This document shows, in pieces, positions 35,236-47,400 of a stretch of DNA of 64,000 nucleotides; position 1 is the first letter of the stretch, and each line of letters opens with the position of its first letter. The stretch spans positions 3,403,343 through 3,467,342 of the forward strand of contig CM035227.1 of NCBI GenBank assembly GCA_020226215.1. The letters are read 5' to 3'. Origin of the DNA: Sindora glabra. Its lineage: Eukaryota > Streptophyta > Magnoliopsida > Fabales > Fabaceae. The position numbers were made by a program, and so were the translations under genes. The notes beneath the pieces are model-generated. The model saw only the letters and a program-made list of their open reading frames with translations, searched no databases and was not told the origin of the DNA.

Positions 35236-35907
35236 CTACATAGCTTGCAACGACTCCGACTGCCACAACAGGTCAGTGGGTTCAGCATAATCGAATAATC
35301 CATCCAACGTTACAAAACCGCCGCCGCCATACTCCGAGTCTACCCCGCTTCCAAATCCCATAGTTCCGTACTCTGGATTATGAATATCATCGTCGAACCC
35401 CATGAACCCACTCAAATCAACTGCTCCTGCACCAACCCGACTAGAATCTATCGATTCCGATTTCTCTTCTCCTCCGGACTTAACCGTCGGTGGCAACCCG
35501 AGTTCGTCGTCGGATGCTTCCAGAAGGTAACCCAGATTTGGCTGTATCTCGTTGGATTCGGGTTCTGAATTCGAATCCGGAGCCGGGGCAAGTATTTCTT
35601 CTTCAAAGCTCTTGATTACAGAGTCCAGGTCCCGCTCCGCTACATTTTCCGTATCGTCAAGGATGTCCAGAAGATCATCTTGTATCTCCCGTGACCCGGA
35701 CGAGTCGAGGGATGTGTTGCCCGAGTTGACCCGTGCGAGTTCAGACTCAACCGAGTTTGCACATGATTCTACCGTGTTCACGTGGGAGAACAGAGTCCCG
35801 TACGAGTTGAGCTCCGAATCCGAGTCGACCCGGGCTGTCTTGGACTCAGGAGAGTTCACCTCCGAGTCATCCCTGACTCGTTTCCTCGTGTCAGTGCAAT
35901 CCCCCAT
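35236..35907 (-). CDS. Intronless plant acidic protein of unknown function
   Basis: A 223-aa open reading frame with far higher GC than its flanks and Asp/Glu/Ser-rich composition. The first ATG is at 35907 (MGDCTDTRKRVRDD); the codons upstream are TTG AGA, so the frame does not start earlier. A basic patch RKRVR (8-12) could aid nuclear entry. Three hydrophobic-acidic islands look conserved: DDLLDILDD (77-85) with DLDSVIKSFEEEI (93-105), LGYLLEASDDELGLPP (125-140), and GFVTLDGLFDYAEPTDLLWQ (198-216). Such islands are typical of short interaction or activation motifs in otherwise disordered nuclear proteins. I do not recognise a named family; nuclear location and a regulatory role are inference from composition. 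A TATA box lies about 320 bases upstream. Confidence 0.85.
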   Translation of the reverse strand: MGDCTDTRKRVRDDSEVNSPESKTARVDSDSELNSYGTLFSHVNTVESCANSVESELARVNSGNTSLDSSGSREIQDDLLDILDDTENVAERDLDSVIKSFEEEILAPAPDSNSEPESNEIQPNLGYLLEASDDELGLPPTVKSGGEEKSESIDSSRVGAGAVDLSGFMGFDDDIHNPEYGTMGFGSGVDSEYGGGGFVTLDGLFDYAEPTDLLWQSESLQAM

Positions 35908-36210
35908 TCTCAACTAGAAAGTGTTAACAAGGCAAGAAAAATGTGGAGTCTTCAAGAGGGTCGGTGGCTGAAACACAATGCTGGGAAGATTTATTTTTTT
36001 TCTTTTTAAATAAAAATAGAATAGGGTTCTTAGAGAGAGAAGGCACAATCAGCGTTTTTGGAGAGAGGGAAAATTATTGAAAGAAGAAAAGAAAAGAATA
36101 GATAAAGAGACTATGTGGTTCGCCCGACGGTAGTGGTTTGCTTGGCAGAGTAGGAGAGATAAAGGTGGCTTTGAGAGAGAGAAAATGAGATTAGTTGGAT
36201 GGGAGGAAAG
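35908..36210 (-). promoter_or_regulatory. Pyrimidine-rich 5' leader of the acidic-protein gene
   Basis: On the minus strand this is rich in CTCTCT and TTTCTTTTC tracts (for example 36058-36100 and 36170-36185), as often seen in plant leaders just downstream of the start site. It separates the TATA box from the ATG by about 300 bases. Confidence 0.5.
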
Positions 36211-36226
36211 AGAAACGGGAAGAGGG

Positions 36227-36236
36227 TATATATAAA
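36227..36236 (-). promoter_or_regulatory. TATA box of the acidic-protein gene
   Basis: TTTATATATA on the minus strand lies in a GC-richer, CT-rich context, with transcription expected to start about 30 bases downstream near 36200. It is the clearest core promoter in the window. Confidence 0.65.
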
Positions 36237-36309
36237 GGAGGGAAAAGTGGGATAGGGTTGTCTGCTTTGGTGATAGAGACGGGGGCGTGGGGACCACAAA
36301 AAAGGCTTG

Positions 36310-39300
36310 AATTAAAAGCTCCATCACGGATGTCTCGTTGTTTCTACTTCTTTTCTAAAATGGTTATTTAATTTAATAAGATCTAAAATCATAAAAGAAA
36401 CGTTATATTCTGTTTATATTTGCGTCTTTGACGTGTTATGCAGATTTGGAAAATTAACTAAATTTAAAGAGTAGTGTGAAGTCCGGCGATGCGGACCCCA
36501 CGGAGTTAGGGGGAAAAAAATCATGTGGTTGGTTTTGAACTTTTTGAAAATCGGAATAGTCAGTGGTCCCACCGGCGGAGGAGCGCCGTTGATGCATTCA
36601 TTCAAGCTTTTGCTTTGCTGTGTCCACCTTCCAATTTCCATACTCTCTGGGATACTTGCTCTGATTGATTTATTAGATAGAATACTAAAATATACAATGA
36701 TGAAATAATTTTAAATTTTATTACGTAAAAGTTAATTTTTTTTATATATTATAAATTTATTTTGAAAATTAAATTTTATATATTATATTATAATATAATA
36801 ATAAATAAATTTAATAATTTATTGAAATATTATTTGTTAATTGTGCACTTTTGATTTTTTAAATTATTTGATTATAATTTTTATTTTTAACAAAATTTAA
36901 TTTAATAATTTTTAAAATTATTATATCATCAATTTAAAATTCAAATATCATAAAAATTCTCCTCTCTCTGAGTATTTTTAATTTTTATATTTAAAATTTA
37001 GAATCTATATTATTAATTTATTTGACAAATTGCTGCTTTTAAAATAATAATAATAATAATGGGAACAAGTCGCATTAGAAAACTTTTGTATTTTTTCAAC
37101 ATTCGTTTGCCGCTGATTATTTGTAAATCGGCTGCCGTGCGAATTGTCTGCCTTTGCTGCCGATTCTAATCCGGTTGGCCTTATCTTCTCTGATTGCCTG
37201 TTTGTTTGTCTCTTTGACCCTAACAATTATTTATAGAATGAAGTTATTTCTTTTTCGCTCCATATTTTTACAGCCCAAGGTCTATTCATTGCTACTTCGG
37301 CTAATTTTCGCTTTAATAGAACGAAAAATTTTATTTTTTAAAAAGTAAAAAATAGGTAAATTATTTTATTAATTATTATATTATAAATTAAAATAAATAA
37401 AAAATTTAAAGATTTTATTTTTATAAAATATAAAAAATTATTTACCTACCTCTTCTCCAAATAAGTTCTACTTCCGTATTATTATAAAATTATTTTTATT
37501 ATTTAATTAATAATAATTAAATTTTATTAATTTATATTATAATAATATTTAAAATATAATAATTATTTTATTAATATTTTTTAAAATATTTAAAATTGAA
37601 TCGATATAAAAAATTATTTTTTAAAAGGTATCACTTCTATTATATTAATAAAAAAACTTTGTGTACTTTTTGATAAGTTCGGAAAGTTATTTTTAGAAAA
37701 TTCAATTTTTTACAATAAATTACTTCTTGTTCTAAAAGATTATTGCAGTTCCATTACATTAATGAAGTTTTATAAATAATTCAATTCAGTTTCTTTTTTT
37801 TTTTAAGTAAACCAATTCAATTTTTTTAATAACTAACTATATAAGCTTCGGGGGGGGGGAAAGAATACAAATCTTTTGCACAAGATAATTATAGGTTCTC
37901 TTAAATTTTAAATAAAGTCATTAGAGTTTCTCTTGAATTTACAATTTATTTATTTTTTATATTTTTAACTAAGTTATAAGAATTATTTTTATTTATTATT
38001 TTCTATCATAATTAATTAACTGAGCTTGCCATAGAAATTACAATTATTTGACAAAATAAATATTTGTCAACAAGAATACCTAGCATAGAAATAAATATAA
38101 TAAAATCTCAAACACCAAAATATTAGGAAAATAAAATTTCATGTAATCTTAATTTTAATAAAATTTTATTGTATATGTTATAATATTTACTTAAAATTGT
38201 AATAATTTGTTGTTCTAATGAGTGTTTATTATCATGTAGTCCTATTATCACATTATAACATAAATATTAATTATATTAAATAATTGTAGATAAAATTTTT
38301 TACATTAACAAGCATAAAAATTAATTATACTAGTGGATTCACGTTAAATTGTATGTATATCGATTGCTAAATATAATAGTAAAGTTCGAATTGTCTTCCA
38401 ATAATTCATCTTTTCTATTTTCATTATTTAGTATAGAAGTGTTAAATGAATACTAAAAGTATTAAATGATTTGAGGAAGTTGAATTATTTAAAATTTGAT
38501 TTATTTTATTTGTAAATTTATATAAATTAGTTTGTGAATTGAAGTTTAGATGAGTGAATCTAAATTGGACTTATATGTAGATTTATAACTAAAATCTACG
38601 AATCAATGAATCAAATCATAGATACAATTTTAATTAAGTTATTCAAAATTTAATTCATTTTGAAGTGAATTTAAACAAATCGAAATCCAAATTGATTCAT
38701 TCATTTGCTACTCTTAGTTAAGCACACTTTCCTATTAAAGATGGCATGTTTGTGAATTTGAGACTTGCCTTGCCAATTTTGTCTCGGTTAGCCATGATGT
38801 GGTAAGAAAATTTGTCATGCAAAAAAATGCGATGTAAGTTTTTAATTTGAAATAAATTTTGGAGATGTGACAATATTAATTTACTTTGTTTTGCAAGTTT
38901 AAAATTAAATTTCTTACTCTATAATTGATGAATATATGCATTAATATATTTAATTTTTTATAATTTAACTATTAAAAATATTTTTTAAAGTATTTCTATT
39001 CTTTTTAATTTAAGTGTTATATTTAAAATTTAAAAAGAAAAAACATCAATTTAATCTATTTAAAATGGAAAATATATAAATATAAGAAGTTGTTAAAGTT
39101 ATATTAGACCCACAAATTAAAATTTGCGGCATGTAATTAATAAGAAATTATACGATATTTATAAGATGCACTTGATCTTGTATTTTTCAAGTTTTAATTC
39201 TTAATTTGATCGAGTTTTCCCATGAGACATCGATGCTTCCCTGACTGTAGGTATGATACCCTAGTCGCCTTGCAAATGGAAATGGGGTATGGATGAGGCA

Positions 39301-40614
39301 GAATATAGAATTCCTAGGAGAAGGCAATATAAGGTCGATTTATTTCAAATTTATGTCATTGCCATTTCTGTTTTTTTTATTGATAATAGCGGGTGCTTCG
39401 ATATATATATATATATATTTGCTTATTTTTATAGAAATGAATGGGAAAAAAACCTATAGAAAAGAGAGTATACAAATAAGATTTATTTTCATTTGATTAC
39501 AAGTGGAGAAGGGATAGAAGAAAAAAAGAACATGACTTGTCAAAATATTTTCTCGATACATATGTTATTAAAAAATGAATGAAAAATTTAATTGTTATAA
39601 TTTTGTTGTGATTACTTTGAGTTTAATTTGGAGGTTAAAATTATTTAATTCAATTTATTTTATTCTTGCATTTCTATTTAAATAAGTAAATAAAAATTAT
39701 TTTTTTATTTTTTAATATTTTCTATCCATACAAACAAGAAAAGAATTCTTTTATTTTTATTTAATTTATATTTTTTACATATTTTTTTATTATATCCAAA
39801 CTAGGGTTTAGAACGAGGATGGTTCTAGCTGAGTATTTGGATAAATAAAAAATTAATTATAAATAACAAAATTAAAAAACCTAATTAGAAAAAATAAGAA
39901 TGAAATACAAATTTAAGGATAATATTATAAGAGTTTCATTTATAAGAGGTTGAGTACTTTATTAATTGATTATTATTTTTTAAATATCAAAATAAATAAA
40001 TTAAATTTTAAAATACTAATTTTAATGTATTAAATATAATTTGATGGTAAAAATATTTATTTTTTAAGAGGTGAAATTGCCTATAATATTACCCCAAATT
40101 CAAACACACTATAACCAAGAAAGTTAAATTTAATCTTTATTTTTCTTTATGGAAACTGATCAATATAAATGCAAAATGTAGAGGTTAACATAATATAATA
40201 ACTTAACATGAATATAAAACTTTATACAAATTTGAATTGTTAATGAGTTAATTTATTTATTATGAATAATAAATGGGTCCAAATAAAATTGTAAGTGAAT
40301 TGATATGCTAATTTATTTCAAAATTTTAATAATATTATTTAAAAACTAATTAATAATTAAATTATAAATAGATATATATAATTAAATTTTAAAATCCACA
40401 TTTCGATAAAAAAATAGTAAAAATTTAAAAAAAATTGTTAATAAATAATTTTTTAAAATAATTAGTAATCTAGTTCAATAAATATTATAATATAAAATTT
40501 ATTAATTAAAATAAATTAATATATTTTATTATATTTAATTAATATATTAATTCAATTTAACATAATTATCATCCAAACTAAAATCAAACTAGATTTGTTT
40601 GAACTAATTATTAA
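36310..40614. other. AT-rich intergenic region
   Basis: No gene is supported. 36480-36660 has GC-richer sequence that may be distal promoter of the gene at 35236-35907. A (TAA)n tract lies at 37043-37061, a poly-G run at 37851-37859 and an (AT)n tract at about 39402-39418. One probable hAT-like MITE is at 38434-38716. Confidence 0.5.
38434..38716. mobile_element. Probable hAT-like MITE (283 bp)
   Basis: The ends TAGAAGTGTTAAATGAATAC and, inverted, TAAGAGTAGCAAATGAATGA are imperfect inverted repeats. The flanking octamers ATTTAGTA and GTTAAGCA match at only 5 of 8 positions. The interior repeats AAATTTGATTTATT-like and GATTCATT-like phrases. Confidence 0.45.
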
Positions 40615-41150
40615 TCTATATCTATATGTTATATATTAACTGTGATATTTTTTACTTTCTATAATAAGTGTCATTCTATAATTTGTCATGTGTTAATTTG
40701 TTATCTTTTATCTATTTACCTTTTAATATTAAATTAATTTCTAATAAAAATTTAAATTTAGATTACTTTTTATCTATTGCCAAAATTTAAAAATATTAAA
40801 TTATTCTAATATCATAAAAAGCTCCTCAAAAAGCTTTCAAATTATATTTATATATTTATAAATTAAATATTAATATCACTAAATGTATCAGTATAACATA
40901 AAATATTTTATTATAATTTTTTTTAAATAGTTAAAGATCTAATTTTATTGAATTATTTTACTATATATTATATATTTTAACTTTTATATCACATTTTAAA
41001 ATTTTTTAATTTGAAACTTAAATATGTAATAATTAAAAATAAACATAAAAAATTAAATTTAATATTTTTATAACTTTTTTATATATATATTTAATATTCT
41101 TATCTTAGAAAAAAATAAAGACCTGTGCACTGCATAGGTTTAAAAGCTAG
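40615..41150 (+). mobile_element. Non-autonomous Helitron
   Basis: The 3' end has the plant Helitron hairpin and terminus: ACCTGTGCA followed by TGCATAGGT (41121-41139), a short spacer and CTAG at 41147-41150, followed by T. The 5' end begins TCTATATCTATATG after an A at 40614. Insertion between A and T without a target duplication is the Helitron rule. No helicase is encoded. The 536-bp length is normal for a defective family member. Confidence 0.7.
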
Positions 41151-41151
41151 T

Positions 41152-41420
41152 ATTATATATTTACTATGATATTTTTTATTTTCTATCATGATAAATATTA
41201 TTTTCATAATTTGTCATATGTTAATTAATTTTTAATAAAAAATAAAATTATCATTTTTTACCTAAAAGATTAATTATAAAATAAGAAAATATTTATTCTT
41301 ATAATATTAAATCAAGCTCTAATAAAAATTTTAATTCAAATCTATATTTATCATTAAAATTCATAACTATTTATTTATTTTGTTCTCATAAAAATCTTCT
41401 TATGTTATATTTAGTTTCAT
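41152..41420 (+). mobile_element. Second, truncated copy of the same Helitron family
   Basis: Directly after the first Helitron's CTAG, the phrase TTATATATTTACTATGATAT and then ATTTTTTATTTTCTATCATG, TAATTTGTCATATGTTAATT repeat the start of the first copy (40626-40700) with substitutions. Resemblance continues weakly for a few hundred bases. No second terminal hairpin was seen, so the copy is decayed or truncated. Confidence 0.5.
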
Positions 41421-44400
41421 TTTTTTTCTTTCTCCATCCTTAATCACATCAAAATTATTATTTTATCTATGATAAGAATTTTTATTTTTAATATTTATAA
41501 GTTCACAATTACTTTATTATTTTATTCTAATAAAAAGTTTCTTGAATTATATTTAAATTATATTTATTTTTATTTCCATTTTTAATTACTTCAAAACCAT
41601 AAGTTTTTTTTAGATGAGAATTTTCATTTTTATCTTAAATATCTATAAGTATTTTCTCTTACTATTTTGTAGTTGCTCAATTTAATTTTTTTATCATGTA
41701 AATTTTTTACAACTTCTTTTTTATACTATTATTATTATAGTTTGATTGTCCTTTTTTTTATTATGAATGCTTTATCTTATTGAATTTTTACTTTTTAGAA
41801 AAAAAATGTAACTCAATTGATTCTTATCAACTTAATAGATCCTTAATATATGACCCTGTAAAAGTATTCATATAATTTATTTCATTAAGTAATTTTTTTT
41901 TATTTTACGTACTTTAATAGGAAAAATATAATTTCGAATAAAATTATGAAAGGAAAAGAATTAATATATGAACATATGAACTATCAGTTATCAAATCTAT
42001 AAATTTGTAGTTGATAATACATATGAATAGACTATTTTTCATTATCTTAGATTTATATAAAAATATTTAGATTAATAAATTTTTATTTTAAGATTTAAAA
42101 ATTATTTTATCTTTATTTTTATTTAATTTTATTTAAAAATTTTCTTTCTCTATTTTCGTTTAATCCTCTTTATAAATAATTAATATATAATTAAATTATT
42201 ACATTACTAAAATATTCATAATATAAAATTATTATTTTCAAGAGATTGTTTGTATTGCAAGGTACTGAATAAAAAAATATATTATCATTAAAAAATTTAT
42301 CTTATAATAAATTATGTCATCAAATATTTATATTGATTATAATAATTGCATTAAAAAATATTTAATTAATAAGACATTTGAATTCAAGATCAATTGCCTA
42401 TTTAAGATGAGCAAAATTAATAGAGAGATAACTTTTTTAAATTTGTTAGATATAGAATAACAATAATAAAAATTTATCCTACTAAATTATGTCATTAAAA
42501 ATTATATTTAATTAATAAAATATTTAAATTTAAAATTAATTACTTATTTAAGATGAGCAAAATTGATAGAAAAATAATTTTTTAAATTTATTAATTATAT
42601 AATAACAAAATCTTACCTCACTAAATAAAATTAAATATATGAATCGTATGATATTATTAAATTTTATTTGAAATTAATTTTTTTAAAAATATTATTTATA
42701 AAAAAAATATTTGTTAGTTATATATTAATTAAATTTTTATTTATTTTTTATGAATAATTATATATAATTATAATATTATATTATTAAAATAAATTTTCAT
42801 CCGTATAACATTTAGTTTTTTATACAATATCAATCCAACACAAAAATTCGAATTGCCACATGGCATGAAGCGAGGAATCCAGCTTTCGTTTGGTTGCGAG
42901 CACATCAGCCTTTTACTTAGCGGATAAAATTAGGCACGGCATGCTGTTCCCGAGGCGGTTCTTCTCGTTGTTACCGACGACCAAAACCTGCTTCTCGTAA
43001 CTCTTGGACCCCACCCAAAGTGCTATTGACATCATTGCCGTATTGCCTGCTAACTTCTTCAACTACTCCCTTCCACACCCTCAGATCCGCACGGAAATAT
43101 CCTACTTTAATTTAATCCCTTATTTAATGGCGGAGAAAATAAGATAAAAAAAGAAAAAATTTTAATTTTAAATAATTTTTTTTAAAATTTAAGAAAATTA
43201 TAATTATATATTTTATTTTTTATTTTTTCTTTCTTTTTTCACTTCAACCACACAAATAAAAAGAAAAAAATATAAAATTTCCTTTCTCCCTCGTTTTCTT
43301 CCTTCCATTTTAAATAAAGAGTAAACGATCAAAAACTAATATTTTATTTTTCTAAATAAACAGGCTTACGCAACTTCAAGAATCAAGAAATATTCGTGGC
43401 AGAAAATTTTATCAGTAACACCTCGTATCGCGTGTGAAAATTGACGTTGACTCATTATTTTTGTCGTATTTTAATTAATTAAATTCTTTTGCTATTACAT
43501 GGAATTTTACTAAATTTTTAATTAAATTTTTAGAGATTGAAAATTTTAAACTGACTTTTATATATTTTCATTTTTAATCCGATAGATCTGAAAAATTATT
43601 TATTAAATTTCATTAGTGATTAACTTGTATAAATAATGATCTATTTGCAATTTATAAATAAGTGATAAATGACATATTATTTTTATCTAAAATTAAAATA
43701 ATATTTAAAATTATTTTTATTTATTTTAAATTATTTATCACTTAAATATAATTAAAATTTATATGAAAATTTTATATCAATACCTATTAAATCACATTAA
43801 AAAGTATAATCCACATTTTTTAATTACTATCAAAATCTAATAAAAAACTATTTATTTATAGATAAAAATAATGTGAAAAATCAATTTAAAACTTTTAAAT
43901 TGTGATGATCTGATTAAAAACCGAATGAAATTATAAAAACTAACAGAATAATTTAGCTTATTTTTATTAATTTGATACAAATAAATTAAATATATTTAAT
44001 ACAATTCAAAATCTTTCGATTTATATATTACTGGCATAACACTGCTTTATGAATTAACTTTTTGGTTGAGAAGAAAATAAGGAAAATAAAATAAAATATT
44101 TTAAAATTTGATATGAATTGGCAACGGAAGAGAATTTTTTAAATAATATCAATTGATTAAAAAATTATAACTATAAATTTTGCTGATAATATTTTTAATC
44201 TAAATTTAAAATTTTTGTTTTTTTCTCTATTTTCAATCTTCCCATTTAAATAAATAGAAATAAATTATTTATTTTTATTTTATGAAAATTACAAATATTA
44301 AAAATTATAATTTTTAATTTTTTTATACTTAGATTTGCCCTTTTCAATTTTAGAATTTCGGAAAATCACACTCGTATCCATCATTATCTTAATTTATCAC

Positions 44401-47400
44401 GTTATTAAATTATATAACTCTTATAAACCTTTTTAATAAAAGTCATAATATTATAATATATTAATTTATTTCATCACTATTTAAAAATGATTTTTATATT
44501 ATATAATTAGTAGAAATTTAAATTATATATATAAATTTTAACTAAATACTTTAAAGTGAGTTGAAAAATTAAGTGTAAAAATGACAAAATAAATTAATAT
44601 ATTATGATAGTGGGATTCTTATTTAGAAATTTATAAAAATATATAATTTAATAAAATAATTAATTAAGTTTATAACAAATGATAATTTGAATTTTTATAT
44701 AATTTAAATGAATAATTTTCAAATTTTAGTTTCTTAATATTTTTATAAAATATTGAAATATTGCAACACCCTCTAAAATTTTTATGCTACAATCATTATT
44801 TTTAAGAGTTACAAAATTGAGGACATGAAAATTTTTGAAATTCTGTATGAAAAATTAAACTCAAATAGCTTATGTCATTATGAAAAAAAAAAACATATTT
44901 TGTATGAAATATTGCTTATTTTCCAATGAAGTTTTATAAAACTCGTAATCAGCTATATGCATTTTGCTTCAACTTGAGATATTACACTAGAATTTCCTTT
45001 TTATATCAATTTGTCTCTTACTTTTTTTTACCCCAAAAGTAAATTAATTTATCTCATATCTTATAATTTAAAAAATTCTTTTTTAATACGAAAAGGAAAA
45101 TAATTGAATATTAATTAATTGTGATGTTTAATAATAATTAATTTTATCTCATTAATGACTAAATTTTTAATAATAATAATTTTCCTTCAAAGATAATTGA
45201 TGTAAAAAATTTTAATAAAAAAATATGATAAAAAAGTAAGAAAAGATAATTTATTATTCAATTTTGGCTTTTCTCTCGCTAAAAGCGATTAAAATCAATT
45301 CTTTCTAAAAGAATTTAATTATTATCATAAATTATATCAAATATTAAAAGATAATGCTATAAAGAATTTAACATTTTAGAAAGTTATGTATTTTACAATT
45401 AAATTATATTTTTTTAAATTTTAAAATAAATTAATTAAAATTAAAAATATAATCTTGATATATTATATATAATTTAATAATAAAATATTTAATTAAAAAA
45501 ATTAAATTATTCAATATAAAATTATGGTATACGCCTATGGTTATAATTCGATCACATAATATTAAACAAATTCTTTTATTTTAAAAATTATAATATATTA
45601 TTGATATAATAACATATTAATATATAATTAAAATTTATTATATATTAATTTTATTTTTAAAAATTAAATTTAATACATTATATAATAATAAATTAATAAA
45701 ATTTGGTGTATCAATAATGCACCACAGAATTTTTTTATTTTATATGGACAATATACAAATATCTCCGCAACCGTGGCTTACTCGAACCATCTCCGCCCGA
45801 TACTTTCCACGTATGCAAACGCAACGATCATGTGGAAATTGTGGAGCCGCAAGCACCAGCCGACTCGGCTTGCGGTTAAGGCCAATGAATGCTTCTAGCT
45901 TTTCTTTTCTGGGAAATCGTGAAAGTGGTGACGGTAATGAGTCAGGTTTTACGGCTTCGAGGCATGCATGCGCGGCGCCAGCTCACATCAGTCTTACCGA
46001 CACGTGAGAGCGGGGTCCACTCTGCAGCTGAACGGTAACCAGCGCAGGATCGTGTCTGTTTGGGGATCAGCACGAAGTGTCCCCACAGGTTTTTAAATAA
46101 TAAAATACCGGCTATTCCGGTGAAGAATGGGTGGACACGTGTGATGATGTGGCAAAGTGTGGACCAGTCACATGCAGGTGTAATTGTGCTGTCAGTTGGG
46201 TAAAGAGAGAGCATCATGATTCAGGGTACCTCATTGTCTCCTCTGCAAACGTTGTCAGTGAACCTCACATTTTCTCTAGTTCATTTAATTACGATTGTGG
46301 CCCTCTGCATGCACTGGAATCTCAAGATTGCCATTGCGTCTCTCGATTCTAACATGCTCACCGTCACCTGGTCAATTCCACCCCCACCAAAAAAAAACAA
46401 AGCTAATGCTTTGGAGAATTAAATCTTTTAGTAAATTGAGTGTTTTGTCGCTTAATTGTATTTTTTAAAAATTTTAAAATAAATAAATTAATATTAAAAT
46501 ATAAAATTTAATATATTAAATGTTAAATATAATTTAATAATAAAATTATTTAATTTTTAAAAACTGAAAATTTTCAAAGCATTAAAAAGAATTAATGTGT
46601 CACGGGACACCGAGCATCAATAAAATTACTGGGGTCACATTTTTGAGATTGAAATACAGTTTGTTAAAAAAAATTATAAAATCCTTTTAATTTTTAAAAA
46701 ATAGAAATAAACTCTTCTTAAAAAAGTAATAAAAATTGATAAAAGTTTTGTAATTTTTAAATTTTGAAAAGTTGAGTTTTTCTGTTATTTGATCATTTAT
46801 TTTATATTAAGATTTAAATTTTCATTTGATTAATAAAACAAATATACATTACAAATAGTCTTTGTACATATATTTGAAATAATAATGTTACTCTCGTTCT
46901 TCTCTCTTGTCAAGTTGTGATAATCACAGATGATTACTTCTTAAAAGATTACAACAAATAATTTCTTGTTTGAAATGGTTTCAGAGTAGAAAAAGGAGGA
47001 ATGCTTTGATCTATTGATTAAAAGGCTTGGAGTAAAAATTAAATAATACGGCAAGAAAAAGTTTATGAAAAATAATTTTCTCTGTTATAATTTTTAAAAC
47101 AATAAGGTAACTGCCAATGGAATTAAAAAAAATTATGATACATTATTAGTATAATAATATATTAATACATCGTTCCATCTTATCATCGATATATGATATC
47201 ATGAGACGTGCTAACAAAATTATTAATTTAATGTATAATTAACTTTAATAGTGTATTTATGCTGTACCATGAACTATCCTAATGGTATGTATGTCTGAGC
47301 TCATCTAGTAAATTTTATTGATAATATTTTTTAGTAAAATAATGCACTCAATATTAAGCAATTTATTTATTTAGAAAATATTTTAATAAAATTATAATTA

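Noticed and set aside
35552..35917. 121-codon plus-strand frame opposite the acidic-protein gene
   Set aside because: Ser/Arg-rich antisense shadow of a Asp/Glu/Ser-rich coding region.
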